Source: Candidatus Wallbacteria bacterium (GTDB taxonomy: Bacteria; Muiribacteriota; JAQTZZ01). Taken from it: a DNA stretch of 64,000 bases. Below are positions 45,429 through 54,325 of this stretch, one piece after another. Position 1 is the first letter of the stretch, and each line of letters begins with the position of its first letter. The notes under the pieces are model-generated. The model did not search any database and had not been told where the DNA came from. It worked only from the letters and a program-made list of their open reading frames with translations. The translations under genes were made by a program, and so were the position numbers. Location of the stretch: contig JAQTZZ010000013.1 of NCBI GenBank assembly GCA_028687545.1, positions 1 to 64,000 of the forward strand, read 5' to 3'.

Positions 45429-45858
45429 GACCAGGAATTCGACTGAAGAAATGATGTGCACTTACTGTCTGGGGGATATTTCCCACATCAACCCCTCGGA
45501 CGATTCCGAGTCTGTGGCAAAGGCAGAAGTGCAGGTTCCCGCTGCTCCGGCTAGCCTGGTTCTGATTGCGGCAGACGGCAGCAGGATCAGCCTCGGTTCA
45601 GGCGAAATCATAGGCAGGAGCGCGAAAGGCGCTGAGATTTTCCAAAAGGACAGGCAGCAGGGCAAGACTGTTTCCAGAAAACACGCCAGATTCAGCCAGG
45701 AGTCAGGCGGCTGGACTGTGACTGACCTTAATTCAGGAAACGGGACATTTCTGAATGACGCCAGGCTCACTTCAGGAGAGAAGAAAAAACTTAATGCTGG
45801 AGACAGGCTGAGTTTTTCCTCTTCCTCAGTCGAATTCACTGTGAAATTCGAAATTTGA
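45397..45858 (+). CDS. Zinc-ribbon plus FHA-domain phosphothreonine-binding protein
   Basis: 153 residues. The N-terminus has a four-cysteine zinc ribbon (CPCCGTRN...CTYC). Residues ~70-150 are an FHA domain: IIGRSAKGAEI, VSRKHARFS (the phosphate-binding Arg/Ser and structural His), DLNSGNGTFLND. FHA domains bind phosphothreonine. The natural ligands are plausibly the DRT-motif N-termini of the family kinases, the first of which heads this operon; that link is inference. Its ATG originally overlapped the radical SAM stop codon, and its own stop overlaps the next gene by 4 bp. Confidence 0.9.
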   Translation: MGLFKICPCCGTRNSTEEMMCTYCLGDISHINPSDDSESVAKAEVQVPAAPASLVLIAADGSRISLGSGEIIGRSAKGAEIFQKDRQQGKTVSRKHARFSQESGGWTVTDLNSGNGTFLNDARLTSGEKKKLNAGDRLSFSSSSVEFTVKFEI

Positions 45859-47972
45859 AGTTCTACCCGCATTTTCTTTTCCTGTTTGCACTTTTTCTTT
45901 CTGGCGCTGCGGGACTCATCAATGAGATCGTCTGGCAGAGAGCGCTCAAAATCTATTTCAGCGGGGCTGAGGCTGTTCCTGCCATGCTCGTAGTCCTGTC
46001 CTTCATGGCCGGGCTCGGGCTTGGTTCACTAGCAGCCGGTCGGCGCTCCCGCAATCTCGGAAATCCGGTCAGAGCGCTCAGTTTGATCGAAATCCTGCTT
46101 TTTTCGATCAATCTGCTGATCTGTCTGCTGCTTTCCCTGAATTTCGGGGACAGTCTGTATGCTGTTCAGCGGATGGCCCTGCTGACAGGCATTCCACTCA
46201 AAGTGGTCTATGGGGTGTGCTCCTTTTTACTGCTTTCAGTGCCCTGCTGCCTGATGGGTCTGACTCTGCCCATTGCGGCTGAAGTCTTTCAGCGGCAGTT
46301 CGGATTCACAGACAGGCGCAAACTGGATTTCCTGATCTTTTTCAATACGGCCGGGGCAACACTCGGGTGCCTGCTCTGCGGAATCTACTTTCTGCCGTAT
46401 CTGGGCCAGCTGAGAAGCCTGATCCTTGCTGCAGTCTGCAATCTGTCTGCTGCGGTGATCTTCGCGCTGCTGAAAAGCAACCGACCCTCATGTTGCGAAT
46501 CACCTTTACCCGCTCGTTCCACATCTGGATTGAAAAAAGAGGAAATCCTGGGATTTCTGCTTGGATTCCTGGCGCTTTCATATGAAATGTATCTGTTCAG
46601 GATCCTGCAGTTAAGCCATGGTCCGCTTCCATACACCTTCACAGTGATCCTGTTTTATTTCCTGCTTTTCTGGAACCTGGGGGTTTTACTGAACGAGTTC
46701 GTGCCAGGCGGTACGATCCCCTGCCTTGCAGCTGCCGGTGCCATGATCATCGCCATGCCCAGGGTTTTTGAATACGAGCGCTTCAGCCATCAATTCAGCC
46801 TTTTCTTCGGGATCACGATCTATTTTCTGCCCTGCCTGGTCTGCGGAATAGTGTTCGCGCGCATTCTCAAGCGGCATACTGAGCTCTGGGGAAGCGACGT
46901 CGGCAGATTCATGGGTCTGAACACTTTCGGGAGCTGTCTCGGGATTTTTCTGGTCACTATCTTCGGGCTGCAGCTGAACTTCGATTACCTGGGTCTGATG
47001 ATCGGAATCGGGTATCTGTCGGTCTGTCTCCTGGAATCAGATTATTCCAAGGCCAGGCTGAAATTTGCTCTGACAGCTTTAATCGTTCTGGAGATCGCCA
47101 TTTACTGCGCTGCCCTCTCGCAGCCTGTTGAAGGAACAGGTGCCAGAAGATACTTCGGCCGTGAGGGAGTGGTTGAAATCCTGCGTCAGAGCCTGCTGGT
47201 AATCTGGAACGGGCTCGGGCATTCATCCCTTTCTGTGAACCAGAACCATCTCGGGTCCGGGAACTGGTATCTCGGGGTGATCCCTTTTTTATGCCATGAA
47301 CCGGATAATTCGCTGGAAGTCCTGGTGGTCGGACTCGGGGCAGGAATCACTTCCGCCACCATCGCAAAATCCGGGAGTGTGGCGTCAGTGGACAATTATG
47401 AAATCAACGAAGTCCTCAAACTGATCCTGAGGGATTATCCTGATGGCACCTTGAGAGTAAGCGAGAATCCTAAGTGCAGGATTTTCTGGCAGGATGCCAG
47501 GACTGGACTTGCGCTCAATCCGAAGAAATACGACCTGATAGTGCAGCAGCCCCTTTATCTGATGCAGGCCGGCAGTTCCCTGCTCCTGTCACGCGAGTAT
47601 CTGTTGCTTCTCAAATCAAGGCTCAGAGAGCGCGGTCTGATCTGCATCTACTGTAACAGCATGGGCTGTCTGGAGCAGTATTATCTGGTGCTGAAAACCG
47701 TGCAAAGCGTTTTTTCCCATTGTCTGAGTTTCGGGGGTTTTTATCTTCTGATTGCTTCAGACTATCCCTTTGAATACACCAGGGAGAGCGTGATGTCCCG
47801 CCTGAGCGCGGATGATGAACTCTGCAGGGAGATACTGGGATATAAGATAGAGCAGGTTCTGAATTACATGGACACCCGGGAATTGTCTTACAGCTGCCCA
47901 TACCTGATCACAGATGATTCACCACTGGTTGAATATCCGGAAATAGTGAAGAAGCTGGTCAGGATCCAGTGA
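45855..47972 (+). CDS. Membrane protein fused to a spermidine-synthase-like domain
   Basis: 705 residues starting with TTG inside the FHA stop (4-bp overlap). The first ~430 residues contain about twelve hydrophobic helices, with the opening FLSGAAGLINEIVWQRAL typical of MFS/spermidine-synthase fusion proteins. The C-terminal part has a Rossmann methyltransferase-like fold: VLVVGLGAGITSATIA, the acidic VDNYEIN and YDLIVQQPL. The aminopropyltransferase active-site Asp-rich motifs are not clearly kept (QQP in place of the usual DxxDP), so polyamine synthesis is doubtful. As the last gene of the kinase/AAA+/rSAM/FHA operon it may be the membrane effector or a substrate. Confidence 0.8.
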   Translation: MKFYPHFLFLFALFLSGAAGLINEIVWQRALKIYFSGAEAVPAMLVVLSFMAGLGLGSLAAGRRSRNLGNPVRALSLIEILLFSINLLICLLLSLNFGDSLYAVQRMALLTGIPLKVVYGVCSFLLLSVPCCLMGLTLPIAAEVFQRQFGFTDRRKLDFLIFFNTAGATLGCLLCGIYFLPYLGQLRSLILAAVCNLSAAVIFALLKSNRPSCCESPLPARSTSGLKKEEILGFLLGFLALSYEMYLFRILQLSHGPLPYTFTVILFYFLLFWNLGVLLNEFVPGGTIPCLAAAGAMIIAMPRVFEYERFSHQFSLFFGITIYFLPCLVCGIVFARILKRHTELWGSDVGRFMGLNTFGSCLGIFLVTIFGLQLNFDYLGLMIGIGYLSVCLLESDYSKARLKFALTALIVLEIAIYCAALSQPVEGTGARRYFGREGVVEILRQSLLVIWNGLGHSSLSVNQNHLGSGNWYLGVIPFLCHEPDNSLEVLVVGLGAGITSATIAKSGSVASVDNYEINEVLKLILRDYPDGTLRVSENPKCRIFWQDARTGLALNPKKYDLIVQQPLYLMQAGSSLLLSREYLLLLKSRLRERGLICIYCNSMGCLEQYYLVLKTVQSVFSHCLSFGGFYLLIASDYPFEYTRESVMSRLSADDELCREILGYKIEQVLNYMDTRELSYSCPYLITDDSPLVEYPEIVKKLVRIQ

Positions 47973-48449
47973 TCACTGAATCACAATCCCTTCAGCCTTC
48001 AGGGCCTCCCACCATTCATCGAAATAGGTGAAATTCAGGCCGGCAAAGATCAGGGTAATTCCCCAGAAAAATTCCAGATCGAATCTGTCCCCAGTGAAGA
48101 TAAACATGACAGCACCCATGACAAAGGGGGTGACTGCCAGAGAAACCGAAAGAAAAGAGGCTGTATAAAGTTTCCTGATCAGGGGCATCAATCCATTTTC
48201 AGCGGCCGGCATGGAAGAGAGAAGTTTCTTCTTCAGGAATCTGGCGGTAGCGAATTCCACGATTGTAAGCAGCAGCAAGGCTGATCGCAGGATTTTCAGG
48301 CGCTCTGCCGAAAACAGGAAGGCCTGGTTATGCTGGTGAAAATAAAACATGATGGCGATCACAGGGAGCATCGCCAGGAAAAGCACCAAACTGCTGAGCC
48401 AAAGATAGCGCCTGTAATAACCGAAGAGTTCTGTCCTCAGATCTTCCAT
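47973..48449 (-). CDS. Four-helix integral membrane protein of unknown function
   Basis: 158 residues with four predicted membrane helices (~20-36, 50-66, 92-112, 124-142) and short charged ends. No family is recognised. It is the last gene of a minus-strand unit after two GH3-like enzymes: only 9 bp separate it from the upstream GH3 gene. Its stop abuts the stop of the opposite-strand membrane/spermidine-synthase-like gene. Confidence 0.6.
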   Translation of the reverse strand: MEDLRTELFGYYRRYLWLSSLVLFLAMLPVIAIMFYFHQHNQAFLFSAERLKILRSALLLLTIVEFATARFLKKKLLSSMPAAENGLMPLIRKLYTASFLSVSLAVTPFVMGAVMFIFTGDRFDLEFFWGITLIFAGLNFTYFDEWWEALKAEGIVIQ

Positions 48450-48458
48450 TTATTTTCT

Positions 48459-49958
48459 TCAGGCCTCCTTTAAATCGGGCGGCGGGTAGCCGATGATCTC
48501 CTCTACCAGAGCAGGGTCGCGGATGATTCTGGGCATTTTACTGTGGCCAAAATCGGATTTTCTCTTCTCCAGCCAGGACTGGAATTTTTCTTTGTCCACG
48601 AATCTGACCTCAGCAGGGTCGAAGTTTTTATACAGCAGGCGGTACAGGCTGCTGTTTTCCTGAAGGTATTTGTCCAGTCTGGCTGAGATCCATTCCGGAT
48701 CATGCTTCTCCCAGGCTTCGTTCTTCTCAAATACCCAAAGGTACCTGGGTTTGGGACCTGTTTTTCCCAGCACTAAAAATTCCCCTGGCTGTGATTTCAG
48801 CTCAACAGATAAGTTTTCCACTGTTTTTTCAATTACGTGAATCGAAGTCTTCTCTCCTGTGAGATTCAATGTCAGGACTGTGCGGCCCATGATCTGGAAC
48901 AGCGGAATTTTCGGATCAAGACACTGGATCACGTCACCCAGTACATAGCTGAAAGCCCCGTTACCGGTGGTCACAGCAGGAACATATTCCACTCCTTCGG
49001 ACAGTTCGGTGATCAGTTTCCTCTGGCGGTAATTCTTGTTCTGGTAATCATCAAATGGGATGAATTCATAGAAATTATGGTCTGTGAAAAAAAGCATGGA
49101 TTCAGGATTATCCGGGGATTGATGCCCGAATATTCCTTCTGTGGCAGCATAATACTCTATGATGCTGACTTTCTTCCCCAGAGCTGCATAAATCTTGTCG
49201 TCGTAAGTACGATAATTGACGCCTGTACAATAGATCACTTCCAGATTTCTGGCAAAGCTCGCAAATTCAGACCTCGTGAAATAGGAATGCCTGGCTTTTT
49301 CCAGGAAGTCCAGAATCGATGCGGGAATCCCGAATATTGAGCCAATGGCTTTGCCTTTGATTTCCCTGGCAATGGTTCTTGTTTTCTCGTTCCAGTCCTG
49401 GATGTTGATGGTAGCAGGGCAGGGGATTATCCGGCGTTTCATCAGGTGAGGGGCTGCTTCAGCCAGAATTCCTGAGATCGGGCCGTAAGGTATTCCCCCG
49501 GTCGTCAGTCCCAGGGAACTGCAGCCTGAAATTGCCAGGATTTTTTTGTCCAGGACTTTTGAATTCGGGTATTTTTTTATGAAAAGGGAAAGAAGATAAA
49601 GCTCTTTTTTTCGGAAATCCTTCAGGATCGATCCTGGCACAGGAATCAGCTTGGGCTTGCCTGTAGTTCCTGTGGATATCCCGAAATGCCCTGCTTTCTC
49701 TCTGATCGCCGCGCCGGACCTGCCTGCAGCTTCCTGTTCCCACATTTCCCGGATGTCTTCATAATGCTGGATCTGGACCCTTTTCCAGTAATCTGAGACG
49801 CTCCTGATGCTGCCGAGGGAAAACTTTTTATAGATCTTTGTATCCCTGGAATCATCTATCCTGGACAGCAGGGCATTTTCCTGGAGCCTGAAAGTGTCTC
49901 CCTCAATCTTTCTGGAGAAGGCTGTGAAAATTCTGTTTTTAACAGCAGACCATTCCAT
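48459..49958 (-). CDS. GH3-family adenylating enzyme (acyl-acid amido synthetase-like), copy 1
   Basis: 499 residues. The ATP motif GISTGTTGKPKLIPV (~100) and the later YYAATEGIFG (~265) match the two nucleotide motifs of the GH3/JAR1 branch of the acyl-adenylate superfamily, and VTTGNGAFSYVLGDVIQ matches the third region. Plant relatives conjugate auxin or jasmonate to amino acids; bacterial substrates are mostly unknown. It overlaps its paralog by one base (TGATG), so translation is coupled. The two copies are similar throughout, pointing to tandem duplication. Confidence 0.85.
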   Translation of the reverse strand: MEWSAVKNRIFTAFSRKIEGDTFRLQENALLSRIDDSRDTKIYKKFSLGSIRSVSDYWKRVQIQHYEDIREMWEQEAAGRSGAAIREKAGHFGISTGTTGKPKLIPVPGSILKDFRKKELYLLSLFIKKYPNSKVLDKKILAISGCSSLGLTTGGIPYGPISGILAEAAPHLMKRRIIPCPATINIQDWNEKTRTIAREIKGKAIGSIFGIPASILDFLEKARHSYFTRSEFASFARNLEVIYCTGVNYRTYDDKIYAALGKKVSIIEYYAATEGIFGHQSPDNPESMLFFTDHNFYEFIPFDDYQNKNYRQRKLITELSEGVEYVPAVTTGNGAFSYVLGDVIQCLDPKIPLFQIMGRTVLTLNLTGEKTSIHVIEKTVENLSVELKSQPGEFLVLGKTGPKPRYLWVFEKNEAWEKHDPEWISARLDKYLQENSSLYRLLYKNFDPAEVRFVDKEKFQSWLEKRKSDFGHSKMPRIIRDPALVEEIIGYPPPDLKEA

Positions 49959-51445
49959 CAGGCCTCCATTTTTCCGATTATATCTTCAGCGATCCTGGGA
50001 TCTTTGATGATTCTTGGGATTTTACTGTGCCCTAAATCCGCATTCTTCCGTTCGAACCAGGCTTTGAAACTGTCCCGCTCTATCAGCAGCACCTGAGAAG
50101 GAGAAAAATTGGTGGGATAGAGCAGTTTATAAAGATTGTTGTGTTCCTGGAGAAAATGATCCAGCCTGGATGCGAGCCTCTCAGTTCCCTGGCTGTCCCA
50201 GATCGAGTTTTTCTCTATGACCCACAGATAGGACTGTCTGCCATTGATGGTCCTGCCTGTGACAAAAAACTCACCTGGTTCAGAGTTCAGTTCCCGAGAC
50301 AGACTCTGCACTGTTTTCTCCACCACCGAGATCGCGGTCTTTTCACCGGCCAGATTCAGAGTGAGCACTGTGCGTCCCTTGACCCTGAACAGCGGGACTC
50401 TGTGATCCACGCACTGGATCAGGTCTCCAAGGACATAGCTGAAAGTGCCGTTTCCGGTGGTGACTAACAGGGCATAATCTTCACCGTCTTTCAGCTGATG
50501 CAGTAATTTCCTGTTACTGTAGTCCTTCTGGAGATATTCGTGGAAAGGTATGAATTCAAAAAAAATCGTATCTGAGAAGAATTCCATTGAATCAGGGTCA
50601 ATTGCGGACTGATGGCCGAAAATACCTTCACTGGCAGCATAGTAATCCAGAAAATTCACTTTCCTGCCGAGCAGACTCTGAATTTTGTCCTGATAACTTC
50701 TGTAATTCACACCACTGCAGAAGATGGCTTCCAGATTCGAGGCGAAAAACTCAAAATCGCTTTTGGAATAGATGCCCTTAATTTTTTCCAGGTAATTGAG
50801 GATCGTAGCCGGGATACCTAAGATCAGCCCAATGTCCTGGTGCCTTGCCTGCTCCGCGATGGAGTCAGCTTTCTGGTTCCAGTCGCAGAGATTGATCACT
50901 TCGCTTGTGGGAATTCGTTTGTGCCTCATGAGCAGCGGTGAGCCTTCGGCCATTATCCCTGAAATTGTGCCATAGGGAATCCCGGACTGCGTTTTTCCCA
51001 GAATAGCGCTTCCGGTGATGGCGAGGTGTTTCTTGGAAAGAATTCTGGATTCGGGATGTGCTTTCAGATAAATGGAAACAAGCTGCATCCCGCGCCTGCG
51101 GAAATCCCTCAGCAGCTTTCTCGTGACAGGAATCAGCTTGGGGATTCCTGTGGTGCCGGTGGAAACAGCGAACTTGTGGATCCTGCTTCCGACAGTAACG
51201 TTTATGTTCCCTGTCGATTCCGAATCCCAGTATGGTTTCAGGTCCTCATAATGATGGACCGGTACTTTCTGCTGATAGCTCTGAGTCGATGAAATTTCTC
51301 GAAAGCCGTATTTTTTTCCCAGGACAGTCTCTGCCGAGTCATTGAGGCGGGCGAGCAGGGCTTTTTTCTGGAATTTGGCAGTACTGCCGTTTTTTTTTTC
51401 TGTAAACAACGAAAAAATACTGTTTTTAGTTCTTGTCCATCTCAT
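49958..51445 (-). CDS. GH3-family adenylating enzyme (acyl-acid amido synthetase-like), copy 2
   Basis: 495 residues and the first gene of the three-gene minus-strand unit. Motifs are the same as in the neighbour: AVSTGTTGIPKLIPV, YYAASEGIFG, VTTGNGTFSYVLGDLIQ, with RVKGRTVLTLNLAGEKT near the hinge. The paralog at 48459 is collinear. Two coupled copies may form a heterodimer or act on two related acids. Upstream (51446-51566) is AT-rich and probably holds the promoter, though no clear hexamers were identified. Confidence 0.85.
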   Translation of the reverse strand: MRWTRTKNSIFSLFTEKKNGSTAKFQKKALLARLNDSAETVLGKKYGFREISSTQSYQQKVPVHHYEDLKPYWDSESTGNINVTVGSRIHKFAVSTGTTGIPKLIPVTRKLLRDFRRRGMQLVSIYLKAHPESRILSKKHLAITGSAILGKTQSGIPYGTISGIMAEGSPLLMRHKRIPTSEVINLCDWNQKADSIAEQARHQDIGLILGIPATILNYLEKIKGIYSKSDFEFFASNLEAIFCSGVNYRSYQDKIQSLLGRKVNFLDYYAASEGIFGHQSAIDPDSMEFFSDTIFFEFIPFHEYLQKDYSNRKLLHQLKDGEDYALLVTTGNGTFSYVLGDLIQCVDHRVPLFRVKGRTVLTLNLAGEKTAISVVEKTVQSLSRELNSEPGEFFVTGRTINGRQSYLWVIEKNSIWDSQGTERLASRLDHFLQEHNNLYKLLYPTNFSPSQVLLIERDSFKAWFERKNADLGHSKIPRIIKDPRIAEDIIGKMEA

Positions 51446-51566
51446 CTGATCACCTGTAGTCCTTGTTTCTGTATCTGCCTTGCCATGTAATCGAAGGCTG
51501 ATATCTTTGAATCAATTTTACCGGTTAGTCATGTTTTGTCAAGAAGATCGCAATTAACAATAGGGT

Positions 51567-52388
51567 TTATTTCCCGTTGAATTTTCTGAGCCATTCTCCG
51601 GCCAGTTTGTGGGCTTCAGAGATCTGTTCCCTTTTCATCAATGAAGTGAGGACTTCCCGGTTGGCGATTGCGGATTTTTTCAGGTCGTCGCTTCCAGCGA
51701 CCAGCGAGAGTTCGAACCACATATAGGCCTGGACCAGGTCCTTCTGAACCCCCTGACCGTTCTGATAGAGGCAGCCCAGGTTGAACTGTGCCTTGGAATA
51801 ACCAAGATCTGCCGCCTTGCGATACCAGCCGGATGCCTCGAACAGATCCTGCTTTACGCCCTGCCCGGTTTCATACATCAGGCCCAGATTCAGCTGAGCT
51901 CCCGGGTCGCCCTGCAAAGCTGCCTTGCGGTACCAGGCTGCTGCTGTGGCGAAATCCTGCTTGACTCCCAGCCCATTGTCGTACAGCAGGGCCAGGCTGT
52001 ATTGCGCATCCGAAAGGCCGAGTTCAGCGGCCTGCTGATATTGCTTCGCAGCCTCGGCATAGTTTTGTGGAACGCCGGTTCCTTCCTGATAGAGGCAGCC
52101 AAGAGAATACAGTGCGTCCGGAAATTTTTTTTCTGCTGCCAGGCGGAACCAGAGCGCGGCAGTTTCGCATTCCCTGGTAACTCCCAGACCCTGCAGATAC
52201 ATGTATCCGATGCTGAACATGGCTTCAGGCAGACCCTGGTCGGCAGAGAGCAGATAGAATTTGAGAGCCTGGGTATGGTTTCCTGCATGGAAGGCATCCA
52301 GGCCCTGCTTGAGCCAGACTTCAGCCGAGGTATCAGCTCTGCATTCCAGAGCCAGGCAGAGCAGGAGCAGCAGCATGATTCTGGGCAC
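51567..52388 (-). CDS. Secreted Sel1-repeat (TPR-like) protein
   Basis: 273 residues from the GTG at 52388, five bases after AAGGAGG. The longer frame from 52478 lacks such a site, and its first 30 residues precede the signal peptide. The N-terminus (MPRIMLLLLLCLALECRA) is a signal sequence. Five to six Sel1 repeats follow with the A..LGxxYxxGxGVxxDxxxAxxWYRKAA pattern. Sel1 proteins are scaffold or adaptor modules in periplasmic and signalling complexes. It is divergent from the HExxH protein at 52442, with ~50 bp between starts. Confidence 0.88.
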   Translation of the reverse strand: MPRIMLLLLLCLALECRADTSAEVWLKQGLDAFHAGNHTQALKFYLLSADQGLPEAMFSIGYMYLQGLGVTRECETAALWFRLAAEKKFPDALYSLGCLYQEGTGVPQNYAEAAKQYQQAAELGLSDAQYSLALLYDNGLGVKQDFATAAAWYRKAALQGDPGAQLNLGLMYETGQGVKQDLFEASGWYRKAADLGYSKAQFNLGCLYQNGQGVQKDLVQAYMWFELSLVAGSDDLKKSAIANREVLTSLMKREQISEAHKLAGEWLRKFNGK

Positions 52389-52441
52389 TGTGCCTCCTTG
52401 GAGGATTTTCAATCCTATGATAACATATTCCAGGGTGATAA

Positions 52442-52735
52442 ATGAAAATCCATCTCCGCCGTGCCAGAGGCTTGTCACGCATCTATCTGAAAGTGATGAA
52501 GTTCAGAGCGCTGGCCTGGCCTCCTGACACTGTCTATTTTGTCGGTGACCGGCCTGACAAAAGGCTTTTAGGCCACGAATGTGTTCATTTTCGCCAATAC
52601 AGGCGGGAGGGTCTGATCCGCTACTTTTTCCGCTGGTGGTGGCAATATTTCAGAGTAAGCTACGAAAAAATCGACTATGAGCTCGAAGCTCGTGCCGCAG
52701 AAATCAAGATGGACTTTCAGAGGAAAGAAACATGA
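52442..52735 (+). CDS. Small HExxH zincin-like protein
   Basis: 97 residues. GHECVHFRQYRREGLIRYF contains the HExxH zinc-binding motif (HECVH), and the later YELEARAAE supplies an E..A..E helix as in minimal gluzincin-like peptidase folds. This is the pattern of short DUF-type proteins with 'HE..H..Q' and 'Y..E.EA', far smaller than known peptidases. Activity is unproven. It has no signal peptide. Its stop overlaps the start of the CPBP protease gene by 4 bp (ATGA), so the two are coupled. Confidence 0.6.
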   Translation: MKIHLRRARGLSRIYLKVMKFRALAWPPDTVYFVGDRPDKRLLGHECVHFRQYRREGLIRYFFRWWWQYFRVSYEKIDYELEARAAEIKMDFQRKET

Positions 52736-54318
52736 GAAAATCAGGGATTCCCTTATTTATTTTTTTACTGATGACTTCGCTGCCGCTTTATGCCAGATCT
52801 CACAACAGTAGCGGAACCGAAGAGATCGAGGGGTTTCTCTGCAATGTCTCAACAACCCAGTTTGTCCGTGACGATCAGGAGAAGAACGATTATTCGGTTT
52901 TTTTCCACGATCTGTATTCTCCAGTAGGATTTCCCGGAACCGCGGAAGCAATGGCTGGAATGTTTTCAGGAATTGTGGCAAAGCTCAAACAAGTTGAGTA
53001 TGAACAGAACCAAGACAATTATGCCGCAGCTTCAAATCTTCTGGAAGATGAGATCCGCTCAGCGCAGGGAGTGTTAAGGGAGATCCTGATCCTTGATCTT
53101 CTCGACAACTGCATCTGTTCAGCCATGAAATACCAGGGTTTCACCCTGAGCAGGGAGGTTTTTTCAAGCTTCAGGGCTGAAATCAGCTTGAAAAAGTCGC
53201 GCTCCAGATACCTGGAATTATGCTATAAACAGCTGGACTGCATGATTTACTATTACCCTGATTATCAGGATTCAGGGGATTGCGCAGATCAGATGGCTGT
53301 GACTGAGGCTGCCAGGCTGATCAGGGATTCCGGATTCGACGATGCAGTCCGGTTAATAGACACACATAAACTGCTGAATGATTCAGGAGAAGTGTTGGAC
53401 TGGCTGCAGACAATGCGTTGTTATGCTGCATTCCTCTCCGGGAAATCAAGAAGTAAAGAGTTGCTGTCGGATGTTCAGCGGACTGGCATGGCTGCGCTGG
53501 ACAACTTGTTCGATTTTCTGGACAAGAAGTCGGAACTTTCTCAGGAAATCGGATCTCTTTGCGAAAGGCTGAAATCAAGTCCTAAGTCAGAGGAGTCATA
53601 TGCCAAAAGCGATCTGGCCGGGAAGCTGATTTCCTGGACTCTTAAAAATTGCAGGTTTAAGCTGACATTGGAACTTGTCATTTTTTCCCAGGATGCAAGA
53701 ACGCTTTTTGTGGTCAATTCTACCGTTTTATTTTTGGTGATCACGATTCCCTTCATTGTGTTCGGCCTATGGAAGAAAAGGTCATCCAGATGTTTTCCGG
53801 ACGATGACATGCTGGAGCGGCACCTGAATTTTGGAAGCCGGGTCAGATTTGTGCTCTGCGTGCCAATGATCGCTTTCTTTCTTTCATGGCTGCTCGAACA
53901 GATAGAGGGATATCTGATCAGCCTGGTGTGGGGTTCAGAGCTGCTGGACAGATTTACAGCTGAAGCTCTGGATGCTCCGTCGCTGTTCGACAGGTTTGAT
54001 GTAATGGTAATAGCTGCTCCATGCGTGGAAACTCTCATTCTGATGGGCATGCTCTGGTGGTTCGGAATGCTGGCGTCCACCAGGAAGCAGCAGCTGATCA
54101 GTTCCGGAATCTTCTGGGGTCTCCTGCATGCCCCCAATACCCTGCTCGCTCTGATCCCGGTCGGGATCGGATTCATCATTGATTCGTTCACTTACCAGAA
54201 ATGGCGCAGGGAAGGGCGTTTCATGGGTTTCCTGATGGCTTTCCTGATCCACGCAGGACACAACTTCATCTGCTATCTGATTATCTTCATGTCTAAAATC
54301 GGTCCTGCTGTGCCCTGA
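52732..54318 (+). CDS. CPBP (CAAX-type) intramembrane protease with N-terminal extracytoplasmic helical domain
   Basis: 528 residues. A signal peptide or anchor (FIFLLMTSLPLYARS) is followed by a ~300-residue soluble helical domain. The C-terminal ~200 residues contain several membrane helices with the CPBP motifs: APCVETLILM (motif 1, with ET in place of EE), FWGLLHAPN (motif 2 His) and LIHAGHNF (motif 3 His/Asn). Motif 1 is weaker than usual, which could reduce activity. Such proteases process membrane or prenylated substrates. It is coupled to the small HExxH protein at 52442. Confidence 0.75.
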   Translation: MRKSGIPLFIFLLMTSLPLYARSHNSSGTEEIEGFLCNVSTTQFVRDDQEKNDYSVFFHDLYSPVGFPGTAEAMAGMFSGIVAKLKQVEYEQNQDNYAAASNLLEDEIRSAQGVLREILILDLLDNCICSAMKYQGFTLSREVFSSFRAEISLKKSRSRYLELCYKQLDCMIYYYPDYQDSGDCADQMAVTEAARLIRDSGFDDAVRLIDTHKLLNDSGEVLDWLQTMRCYAAFLSGKSRSKELLSDVQRTGMAALDNLFDFLDKKSELSQEIGSLCERLKSSPKSEESYAKSDLAGKLISWTLKNCRFKLTLELVIFSQDARTLFVVNSTVLFLVITIPFIVFGLWKKRSSRCFPDDDMLERHLNFGSRVRFVLCVPMIAFFLSWLLEQIEGYLISLVWGSELLDRFTAEALDAPSLFDRFDVMVIAAPCVETLILMGMLWWFGMLASTRKQQLISSGIFWGLLHAPNTLLALIPVGIGFIIDSFTYQKWRREGRFMGFLMAFLIHAGHNFICYLIIFMSKIGPAVP

Positions 54319-54325
54319 TCTTTTG

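Noticed and set aside
53541-54191. 216-codon minus-strand frame inside the CPBP protease gene
   Set aside because: Antisense to a gene with matching family motifs; no start signals.
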